This document shows positions 1-10,813 of a stretch of 64,000 nucleotides of DNA, one piece after another. The stretch is from Ascidia mentula (taxonomy: Eukaryota > Chordata > Ascidiacea > Phlebobranchia > Ascidiidae), in contig OX387203.1 in NCBI GenBank assembly GCA_947561715.1, positions 10,850,001 through 10,914,000 of the forward strand, given 5' to 3'. The position numbers were made by a program, and so were the translations under genes. The notes under the pieces were generated by a model. The model did no database searches and was not told the origin of the DNA. It was given only the letters and a program-made list of their open reading frames with translations. Position 1 is the first letter of the stretch; each line of letters begins with the position of its first letter.

Positions 1-1684
<1,684 letters not shown>

Positions 1685-1816
1685 CAAGGACTTTAACACT
1701 TCAGCCTCCAACCGTCCGCACTGATCTCCATCTTGCTGCTGTTTGCACAGAAATCACTGCCCGAGCAAAACGTCCACTATGTTGTCTGTGTGCTCACTTT
1801 CTACGTTTTTGCGCAA

Positions 1817-1822
1817 AATAAA
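1817..1822 (+). terminator. Candidate poly(A) signal of IMPDH
   Basis: AATAAA about 135 bp after the IMPDH stop; a reasonable cleavage signal by position, not otherwise supported. Confidence 0.4.
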
Positions 1823-2273
1823 TCAGTCTCTGTACACAGTTGTTTATTTTCACGCAACGGAGAAATGTAAAACCAATTTTAAGGCTTTTCGGCGATCCTC
1901 TCCCAATCTCTCGTATGATTGGCCGGGAAGTTGCTTCTCGCTTTCAAGGGGTTCAGCTTTTCAAGCGAAGGAGGCGATTTTGCTCCAACAGGAAGCGGTG
2001 CTTTGTGGGCAGTTGGTGTGTACAACTTATCTATCGGATCTGGCAGTTATACATAGCAGTATTAACAAAAAAAATGAGCTTAGTTTTTCTTTAGCAGTAG
2101 TTGTGCGTTGGATTTTAAAACTGTACTCCGCTAGCGTTAACAGTTAACGTAACTTTTTGTTCATTTCCCTACCACATTAGATAGTGAAACCTACTTTGCT
2201 AGGATTTCGCTTTTTATGATTGAATGGGCTCTTTTATTGTTTTACACAATTCTAGTCTTTGTTAGAAAAAAAA
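1823..2273. other. Convergent intergenic spacer
   Basis: Space between the IMPDH 3' end (+) and an unidentified minus-strand gene. Open frames exist on the + strand (1743-2147) but show no domain, no splice logic and no family resemblance; they look like 3' UTR or spacer. No repeat recognised. Confidence 0.5.
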
Positions 2274-3258
2274 CTACATAAAAATCGAAAAATTACCAAC
2301 GCCAGGTGGAAAGTGGAGGCCGTATGTTGTCTCAAATCGATTCCATGCCCCCACTTGTACAGGTTCAATTTCTGAAATATCTGGGAACGAAAGATCGACC
2401 TTCACCCTTTCTATTCTGAAATATAAAAAAACATCTTTTTCATCGATTACATTTATGGAAAGATAAGTTTCCAGGGTTAAAATCCGTTAACTTTCATTTG
2501 AGAAAAATATATTTCGCTCAAAAGCATCGTCAGTGTCTTATTCAAATAATAACTGGGCGAGAATAGGAAGCGATTCACGGAATTGGTTGAAAGGTTTTTC
2601 ATCAACTGCAAAACAGAAATTTAAAAACCACAATTTACTCACGGTTGATTTGGGTCTGTTGGGTGGAGTCTTCCCACTTGGCAAACATATAACCCGTTAA
2701 CACTCTTCCCAGTCCTGGGCGCTCTGTAAATAAAAATAATTGTTTATTGAAACCGGAAATTATTCTTTTAACACAAAAAAATGTAACAGGATTGTCTTGG
2801 GCGAATTGGAACATTTCGACATTTAATGTTCGATAATTGCGAGATTTTATCAAATGGGCTACAACTCGCTTAAATTTAGCAATCGCCATATACATTTTAT
2901 AAGCCTGAAGGTACTCGAGGATCAACTAAACTGACGCAGGATTGAACAGGGAGCTTTTGACTGAAATAATTCACAAAGGCAAAAAAATCTAAATATATTG
3001 AACTTACAACACAATAAGTAGAAGTGTGAATGGCGAAGTTAAATGCCACTAAATTTACGAAAATTTACTGGAAATTTTTCACTGTTTTTGTTCATTTCCT
3101 TTTAAACCAGTTACATTTCTTGACTGACATGAAAGTTCCAGAAAAATGTTGCGTACTAAAACATTAACATACCTAACTTTGCCCACTTGACCAATAGTTA
3201 ACTGGGGGTGATGATTTGTAAATTCGCGTAACTTTATTGCATCAGCGATTCCAGCCAT
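2274..3258 (-). CDS. Unidentified small protein, three exons, about 102 aa
   Basis: Exons 3258-3173, 2723-2643 and 2415-2274 on the minus strand join with consistent phases (2, 2) through donors AG/GTATGT and CC/GTGAGT and pyrimidine-rich acceptors. The product begins MAGIADAIKLREFTNHH, continues IGQVGKVRAPRTGKSV, NGLYVCQVGRLHPTDP, then IERVKVDLSFPDISEIEP and VQVGAWNRFETTYG. It is short, soluble and rich in alternating hydrophobic residues, which would suit a small beta-barrel such as an OB-fold. A TEN1-type telomere protein was considered, but the resemblance is too weak to name it. The last exon may instead splice on at a GTAATT near the end, giving a longer protein. The gene faces IMPDH tail-to-tail. 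Confidence 0.45.
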
Positions 3259-4436
3259 TCTAAAGCTTTGCCTAGGTTTATGAAAAAATACAACTTTCCA
3301 GAAACACAACTATCACTGCATAAAATTTTAATACAATAAATATCACAATATATGCATATATTGAAATGTAACCAATACATTTCCATCTACACATAATGGT
3401 GTGTTACATAAAATGCAAGGTTTGTTTGCGCAATAGCCTTAGCTCCTGTTACTGCCATTAAAGGACTATTTGCAACTGCCGACTGATTTTGCTAATCGTT
3501 TGAATTTTTTTCGGTAATTACAAGGCATCACGACAACATTCGCAAAATTTCACAACTGGAAGTTTAACAATTACAGCAGATGGAAACAATACACCAGCGC
3601 GTGCCTATCAGCTAAAAATCCTATTGTGTCCTCGCCTTTAAAGAAATATTATCTGTTGTGACGTAAACAGAGGAAGGTGAGAAGATAGGTCACGCCACGA
3701 AACAAAAAACCTTTCTGATATAACCACAATTTGTACCTATCGGTAATTTAAACACGAAGTGCATTTGGATGTTATGCAAGTTTATATACACGCTGTCGCT
3801 GTACAATATATGAAGTGGATAACCAGGTAACTACCAGTTTTGCGATTGTCAATTTGCAGATACCAAAAAAATTCAAAAGAAACCCAGAGGCTGCTTATTA
3901 AATACTGGAACTAAAATTCCAAAACAAAGCACCGCAAAACGTAATTTAGGGCAAGCAACTTATACTTCACGTCAGTTACCAACTCTCGGAAGCTGGACGA
4001 AAATTATGACGCCCACACACCAAACTGCTGATCTTTTTTAGACGAATTTGCTTGCTTGCACAGTAAAGGGGGAAGCATTGGGCCAGTGGTGAGTTGTTGC
4101 ATGATTTGCACAATTTGCCAATTGCTATACTCTGGAACTTGCGCACTGTTTCCGAAAATTTCCTCATGCAATTTTCGATACAACGTCGGTTCTCTGGTAA
4201 TTAATCGCTTAGGAATGTCAGGAAAGTTACCAGTTTATCATTCTAGTAACGCTGCCTGTTACAAGTTGACGTACGTTACAAATTACTTGCGATCCACAAT
4301 GGTCGAAACGCGTTTAAATCGTAATATAGCTCAATTTCAAAAATGTAAATTTTGGATTTTACTGAAAACTTACTTACTTGACTCGGCTAAATTTTTTTAG
4401 CAATAAATTAACTTCAAAGGTTGATACACATCTTAT
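3259..4436. other. Intergenic region, no gene recognised
   Basis: Between the unidentified small gene and N6AMT1. The open frame at 4056-4400 (+) has no family resemblance and no splice context. No clear repeat apart from a short imperfect hairpin near 4486-4515. Confidence 0.5.
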
Positions 4437-6095
4437 TTAAATGGCAGTAATACAAACAGTCACTATAGATACCACCATAGCGGTATTAGTGACCACTAGG
4501 TGGTGATCACTAAGTTGATGCACTGACAAAATTTTATTCTTCAACAACATTACCTTTCTCCAAAACTTAATCACTGATAAAAACTCTGGTCCAGTTCTTC
4601 TACTCAGCAATGTTAAAGATTCAAATCCCATGTCACCAAACAAGCTCATGATCTCATCTGGTTTATTTTCTTTTATTACAACCAGATAAAACATTCCTCT
4701 AGAAAAAAACAGATTTTATTAAAACAAAACAAACTGAAAAAGACAAAATCCTAATCCTCGGACCCTTAAGGGTTTTTAAAGGCAATTTAAAGGTATTTCT
4801 TGAACTTTGTTAATTGTTATGTTTCACCCATGTTTTGTGTGAGGAAATATATAAGGACATAAAAAGACATCACAGGTCATAAGAATGAATTTCGTAAGAG
4901 GTCTAAATGATATTTTTTTTTATTTAAATAATGTTTAATTTTATAGGGTTTTTGCATTCTAAAAGATTTTTGAGAAGCATAGCAAAAGAAAACCCTAAAA
5001 AGTCTTGTGCTTAAAGAGAGCAACTGAGATGCCGTACATCTCATGGCAACCACAGTCCCATAAACTAAACCTCCCTAAAAAAATTACCTTGCAGAAAGAA
5101 TTGTAGAAACTTGTGGAAACAATCTGTCCATAACTTCCCGACCACTCAAGCCACCAGCCCATGTCCAAGCTATGCCAGGGCTCAGAAGTTCCTCAGATGT
5201 TGTCACAACGTAAGGGGGGTTAAATATTAAAACATCAACACATTGTTTTAATTTTGTCTGGAGACCATGAACCTGACAAAATACAATATGTTACCTGCAG
5301 GTCTGCTGCTTCCCTAAATTTGATATAGGTATAAATTATCTGTACAGTACAGGCACTAAATTTCTGCAATACGCCATGCTTGTCTCAGCTTTTTAACTTC
5401 TGCAATTACTGGTGCATGATTTTGATATTTTGAGACATACGATACGGAGTTGCTACAGGGCAACCACCCTTACCAAATCTGTGCAAATAAGGTCAATGTC
5501 AGTTGAATTGGCCTTCCCAGTTTGTTTTGTGCAGGTTAATGCTTGGATATTCCGATCTGTGCACCTAAAGTTTTAGTTTTACGAAAATAAAAAATACCCT
5601 TGGCTTTCAATATTTTTTCTTAATTAATTCTATCACAAACATCATTGATAAATATTTAAAACAATTGTATATTCAAATTTACAAATTTCTGCACTTTTGG
5701 CAATAACTAAACATAGATTTTGTACCAGAAATGTATAATATGCCTGGCAACAACAGCAGAAAAAAATAAACATACAATCAAAGTAACTTCAACAACATTT
5801 CTATAATTAACATGCAAATTGTCTTACAGATGTAATGCTTTGTTTTCAAGGAGTTTTGCTAGAAATGAAGTCACAATGCCAGATCCACACCCAACTTCTA
5901 GGGTTATTACAGGTCTGTAAAAAAAAAGTTGTAGTGTTGTTGCCTTACTCAGTAATTTCAAATTTTATACTTCAATTGCTTTAGAGTGGTTTGGTCTTTC
6001 TCCAATGCATCAAGCAACAAAAAGGTATCCTCTGCAGGTTCATAAACATCCTGATAATTATTCACATGATCATACATAGGGGTGGGATAATTCAT
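4437..6095 (-). CDS. N6AMT1: HemK2-type protein methyltransferase N6AMT1
   Basis: Class I SAM-dependent methyltransferase that, with TRMT112, methylates the GGQ glutamine of translation release factor eRF1. Five exons: 6095-5971, 5914-5828, 5564-5474, 5272-5088 and 4698-4437, all phases closing. The product starts MNYPTPMYDHV, carries DVYEPAEDTFLLLDALEKD, SAM motif I LEVGCGSGIVTSFLAKLL, the catalytic NPPY within VLIFNPPYVVTTSEELL, then WAGGLSGREVMDRLFPQV and FYLVVIKENKPDEI, all matching human N6AMT1 in order. The family normally ends shortly after SVIKF. Here the frame runs on about 35 residues to 4437, but a good donor (AAAG/GTAATG at 4554) directly after KFWRK suggests a further small exon that I could not place. 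An upstream M at 6179 is in frame but lacks conservation. Confidence 0.92.
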
Positions 6096-6122
6096 ATTTT
6101 TAAGGATATGTAACCTATTATT

Positions 6123-6177
6123 TTTCTGCAAATAAACAATAAATTTACAATAATTTTCTGCAAATAAACAATAAATC
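6123..6177. repeat. Short tandem duplication
   Basis: About 1.7 copies of a 34-bp AT-rich unit beginning TTTTCTGCAAATAAACAATA lie just upstream of the N6AMT1 start codon. Probably replication slippage in the 5' flank. Confidence 0.6.
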
Positions 6178-6548
6178 ATCTTAAATGTGAAGCCAGCAAA
6201 CCTAATTATCTTAAACTGGTTATAAAATCTGGTATGCTAGATTTCTTCATTTCAGTGATAAAAGTGCAACATTTTTGAATATTTCTATGTAGTCCACTCC
6301 TTTGCCTTTGGTTTTCCATGTTTTTTGAAGGCATTTATTTGTCGTTTCTTTTTCTTGACAGAAACACTAGTAATTATTGTCATAATCAGCATTTTTAATT
6401 CCACAGTTTTATGCAATTTTTCAAATCTTCACATTAACTCAACAACGTCTCAGGTAAAGATTTGATGAAATCTTCTTGAACATCTTCCTTACAAACTCTT
6501 CTGGTAACAGCAACATATGCATCAACACAAAACTATATTCTCCAGCCA
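6178..6548. other. Spacer between ANKRD40 and N6AMT1
   Basis: About 370 bp between two genes on the same strand; holds the ANKRD40 3' UTR and N6AMT1 promoter or 5' UTR. No further feature seen. Confidence 0.5.
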
Positions 6549-7787
6549 TCAGAACATAAAGTTGTCACACAAACCAACTTCTACTTCTTGATAGTCTGTC
6601 AGTCGTTTTATATCTTCATCCTAAAGAAGAATAATATTAAAGTTACAATAAACAAACTCATTTCAACCAATACCTGTTGAATGATTGTGTTTGGAAGTTT
6701 CCGCAAAAAGTTAATCTTTCGTGATTTAAGTTGACTGCCAAAATGCTCAATCAAGGCATTTTTAAACTTAAACATTGTTGTTTTACTTTTTCTGTCAATT
6801 GTCATTTCTGTGAAGTTTAAGTCAACATCTGATACAATTCTAACTTTTAAAACCAGTTTTTCTGAAAATAAAAACCTGAGTAGTAATTATATATTTGTGG
6901 TCGTGATAATAGCAAACTTGAGTACCTGGGTGAACAGGCAGACCACAAGGTGAATAATTGCTTTTTCCAACTAAAGTTATCGAGGGTGGTTGATACCAAA
7001 ACCAATCTTCAACGTTTGTGGTACTATTGTCATTTGCGTACATATCTGAGGTCATTTAACATTGAATAGTCACAAAGGTAGATTTTTATATAATTTACTT
7101 CAAAAATAAACAATGTTACATTTAAATCAAAAATACAATTTTTGTATATATGCAGGCTTGCTGACTTTTTACACACCTGCCTTATTGCTTGTGTGTGGCT
7201 TACTTTGACCAGGCTCCAATGGCAAGCTATGAACAAATACAGGATTGGCCAAATAATTAGGAACAAATGAAATGTCATCTGGTTTTGAATTTTCTCTTCC
7301 AGTGGCTGCATCTGATTGTTTATCTAAAATTTACAACGCACTAAAGTTTCATTTATACATTATTACCAGGTCGTCCTCACCATTGGCAAGTAACTTAATC
7401 ACAGATTCACAGCTTGCTAAATCAACTGGAGTTTCATTCTTATGATTTGTGGCAGTTTTGTTCCCTCCACTTTCACATAAAAGTTTGCATATTCCAACAT
7501 GCTGTCTTTTTGCTGCCCAATGCAGAGCGGTCCTATAAATAAAGTTATATAAAAAAAATTAACATATCACACCATTATTGCACCAATAATTCAAGTGTGC
7601 TCATGCACTTTTGTGGAAAGCACAAATAGGTTTTGCCAACATATTTACAGTAAGTTACATACCAACCGTTCATTCCATTAGCAGAGTTGACATTAACTCC
7701 GCATTTGAGAAAAAACTTAACTGCTTCTTCATTTCCTTCACAACAGGCTTGTCTCAGCTTTTCCTCCTGTATAGTCATAGATTCCAT
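6549..7787 (-). CDS. ANKRD40: Ankyrin repeat domain-containing protein 40
   Basis: Six exons: 7787-7663, 7532-7381, 7323-7177, 7045-6926, 6861-6674 and 6620-6549, phases closing to 267 aa. The N-terminus has two ankyrin repeats (EEKLRQACCEGNEEAVKFF, then MNGWTALHWAAKRQHVGICK), followed by a short disordered part with FVPNYLANPVFVHSLPL, which in human ANKRD40 reads FVPNYLANPAFPFIY. The C-terminal module LVLKVRIVSDVDLNFTEM ... FLRKLPNTIIQQDEDIKRL matches the human C-terminal domain (KIRKLPNTLLRK). Human ANKRD40 is longer because its proline-rich middle is expanded. The molecular role is poorly known; ankyrin repeats imply protein binding. The start is the first in-frame ATG giving a family-like N-terminus; MTI three codons later is also possible. 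Divergent from HDAC8. Confidence 0.93.
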
Positions 7788-8439
7788 GTAAACAAAAAGG
7801 GACAGGTTGGTCAAAGAATCTGAATATTGATAGAAATTAGCTAATCCTACTCCTACATGCAATGTGCCAACCTTAAGTTCAACAGCGGCACCTGAAATCG
7901 TGCTTTGTCGTTAGGATTCAAGCACGAAAATGGTAAATAAAAATTAGCGATTCAGCGCACGAAAAGGAAATACAAACCTATATTTGTAATAAAATGAGTG
8001 TTTTTACGACCTTTGTGATAATTATTATTGTCTTTAAATTATTCAGATTGTCCGAATATTGAATGAAGGTATTCCGCTTAGCTCGAAACGTAATCTTTCC
8101 GTGTTGACATTTCTCTAGGAAAGTAAAATCACGTGTCACGAAGTGTTTGCAAACTAGTGGTGATTTCCCTAATTGCAAACAAAACGCAAAACTTTGCTTT
8201 CCAGGTGAAACTTGCATATATGTCGGTAAAAACATTATTCAGAAATATTTTTAGATTTCAAATGTGCTAACTGTTTTCATAATAATGAGACATGGAAAAA
8301 ATACCTCACCAGATTCAATGTTGCCACAATAGAAATTACCCAGCGTTTTGGCGGGAATGCGTACCAAGCAACATAACAACATTTTACTTGCAGACTTTTA
8401 TTTGTTGTGTTGTTGTATTGTGTCGGGCCAATTTACGCC
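7788..8439. promoter_or_regulatory. Shared upstream region between ANKRD40 and HDAC8
   Basis: About 650 bp separate the two divergent start codons, so both promoters and 5' UTRs must lie here. No TATA box or named site can be supported. The arrangement, not a motif, is the evidence. Confidence 0.4.
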
Positions 8440-9552
8440 ATGTTAAAACAAAAAGTGGCTTACATTTGCGATGAACCTTTTCTTGCGAAGAGCGATCGCT
8501 TCATACCGACAGAAAACAGAAATACCATGGTACATAGCCTCATTTCTGCCTGTTGTTTGACAGAAAAGATGATTGTACTAAAACCTCGCAAGGCAGATTT
8601 GTTTGATCTCCAATTGTTTCATGGTTCAGGGTATTTGGAAAAACTTCAGTCTACTAATTATAGCAGTTCTGATGATGAAGAAGAAGGCAGCCAGAAGCTG
8701 CAATATGGGCTAGGATATGACTGCCCTATGTGTGATGGAATTTTGGAATATTGTAAAGTGGTAGCAGGGGGGAGTATCATGGCGGCTGATTTGTTGTGCA
8801 AAAACCGTTGTCAAGTGGCTTTACACTGGTCGGGAGGCTGGCATCATGCTAAACGAAATGAGGCCTCTGGTTACTGCTATGTTAATGACTGTGTTCTTGG
8901 TATCTTACAACTGCGAAAACATTTTAACAAAGTTTTGTACATTGATTTAGACCTGCATCATGGTGATGGTGTTCAAGAAGCATTCTATGCAACAAACAAA
9001 GTTTTAACATACTCTGTACACAAGTATGAACCTGGCTTTTTTCCTGGTTCTGGTTCATTGGATGATATTGGACATGGAAGGGGTACATACTACACAATTA
9101 ATGTTCCACTTCTAGATGGTATTCATGATAAATCCTTTGTTTCCATCAACAAGGAATTGTTAACAATGGTTAATAAGTACTTTCAACCAGATGCAGTTGT
9201 CTGCCAAGTTGGTGCTGATGGTTTAAGTGGGGACCCAATGCAATCATTCTGTCTTACATCGGAAGGACTCCGTTTGTGTGTGGACCATATTTTAGAGTGG
9301 AATTTGCCTACATTATTTCTTGGGGGTGGGGGATATAATGAACCAAATGTGGCCAAGTGTTGGTGCACAATTACTGCTAGTATTTTGAATCTGCCACTTC
9401 CAACTGAAATACCAGAACATGACTTTTTTCCAATGTATGGGCCAGATTTTATGTTTAACATCGATGAAAGTAACAAGAAAGATTCTAACTCAACTCAGTA
9501 TTTGTCATCAATAACAAACAAAATTAAGAGCAACATCACAAAAATTGTTTAA
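8440..9552 (+). CDS. HDAC8: Histone deacetylase 8, intronless
   Basis: Class I zinc-dependent lysine deacetylase; vertebrate HDAC8 deacetylates histones and cohesin SMC3. A single open exon encodes 370 aa from the ATG at 8440 (GCCATGT context); an in-frame ATG at 8407 would add 11 residues. Diagnostic motifs in order: YGLGYDCPMCDGI, the catalytic histidine pair in WSGGWHHAKRNEASGYCYVN, zinc ligands in YIDLDLHHGDGVQEAF, the third ligand in QVGADGLSGDPMQSF, and the transition-state tyrosine in LFLGGGGYNEPNVAKCW. GDPM, YGPD and the absence of the long C-terminal tail of HDAC1-3 favour HDAC8. The human protein is 377 aa with the same ends (LKHVV; here ITKIV). Most neighbours have many introns while this gene has none, yet every core motif is intact. 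An AATAAA follows at 9754. Confidence 0.95.
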   Translation: MLKQKVAYICDEPFLAKSDRFIPTENRNTMVHSLISACCLTEKMIVLKPRKADLFDLQLFHGSGYLEKLQSTNYSSSDDEEEGSQKLQYGLGYDCPMCDGILEYCKVVAGGSIMAADLLCKNRCQVALHWSGGWHHAKRNEASGYCYVNDCVLGILQLRKHFNKVLYIDLDLHHGDGVQEAFYATNKVLTYSVHKYEPGFFPGSGSLDDIGHGRGTYYTINVPLLDGIHDKSFVSINKELLTMVNKYFQPDAVVCQVGADGLSGDPMQSFCLTSEGLRLCVDHILEWNLPTLFLGGGGYNEPNVAKCWCTITASILNLPLPTEIPEHDFFPMYGPDFMFNIDESNKKDSNSTQYLSSITNKIKSNITKIV

Positions 9553-9753
9553 AAAAGATGTATACACACATACACCCTTTTAAATTTATCACTGTGGTGA
9601 AACATTTGTCCAATCATGGTTTTTTAAACATAAAACAAATCTTTTTATTTGGTTTTTATGAAATTTTATCTTGGTGATAGTTTTTGTTCAAAGAATTGCC
9701 ATAAGTTATATTAAATGGCAATGTTTTTTTAATGATTGTGAAAAATATTTATG

Positions 9754-9759
9754 AATAAA
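9754..9759 (+). terminator. Candidate poly(A) signal of HDAC8
   Basis: AATAAA about 200 bp past the HDAC8 stop codon, in an AT-rich 3' flank. Confidence 0.45.
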
Positions 9760-10813
9760 TTTGACGAAAAGAAAAGCATAATTAGAATATGTCTCAGCTA
9801 TTTTTAATTTACGATGTTCAAAAGTTCATTTTCCAATTTAAAAAACACCGGGCTACATATATCTTGTTTGAGCATGCCAAACAGACACAAGTGTATGGAA
9901 CGAATTTTGTGTCCTTGGCATATTTGACCAATTTAATTAAATTTGCCCACCCGAAAAAATGGAGCAACGGTTTTTCAAAAATTTCGTGTTTTAAGGCCAA
10001 ACTGAACATATCGTGATTTTTAGAATTTAGCTCAAGATAAAAATTCTGGTGATAAGATAAGATAGGTGTTGCTCGCCGAAAAAGTTTAAAGTTTCACAGG
10101 ACAATTTCCAAAATGGTATAATCTTTTTACCAACGGTGTATATTTACGTGAACTTTCATTCCTTGAAATTATATTGTGTTTAGTACACAACAAATGTTAC
10201 TGTGTCAAACAAAACGCAGAGCACAGTAAAAAATCACCTGTGAAGGAAATGTCAGTGTGGTGATGTCGTCAGGTTTCGCACGAATATGTGGTAATTTACG
10301 AGAACATACATTTCCTGTCAGGTGGCAAGCGGCATCATTTGCAAACCGCATGTGGTCCTTTATCCAAAAAGGTGAAATACCCCTGGCGTGGGAGAACAAT
10401 GTGGATTTGTTCAATTTTCTTCGACCAGTTCTGACTACACAGCACAATTCTCATTTTTTATTATAATGCAGCTAACGCGGCAAAAACTTTTTCTACTGAA
10501 CAATAGCGAAGGTTGCATGCACCAAATGATTTAGTTTGAATATTACATCACAATCACTTGAGGTAACGTCCTAGATCAGCAACTGATTGTAGAAATTTAA
10601 AATAATTTGGTTGTATCACATAACCGGGGAACATTTGGCGAAAGCAGCATTTCGCGTATTGCAAAATCGAAAAAACCAAGGCACATCTATCAATAACTGT
10701 ACATTGTTAAAGACACAATCACACCATTATTTGTACAGCGGCTTAATGTACAGTTAAATCAATTAAATAGGTTTGGCACATGTTTTTGTTTTTCAAGTAG
10801 TTTTCCGTAGTCT
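9760..10813. other. Convergent spacer with one coding-looking patch
   Basis: Between HDAC8 (+) and SLC38A6 (-). The stretch 10205-10447 is richer in GC and open on both strands; on the minus strand it reads HIRAKPDDITTLTFPSQ and then a CAG/GTGATT donor, so it could be an isolated exon. No partner exons were found, so no gene is called. The rest shows nothing. Confidence 0.4.

Noticed and set aside
1743-2147. 134-codon + strand open frame after IMPDH
   Set aside because: Overlaps the probable 3' UTR, shows no domain or family resemblance, and a second frame overlaps it; likely chance.
4056-4400. 114-codon + strand open frame
   Set aside because: No splice context, AT-rich composition and no resemblance to a protein family.
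9183-9476. 97-codon minus-strand frame inside HDAC8
   Set aside because: Antisense shadow of the conserved HDAC8 coding frame.
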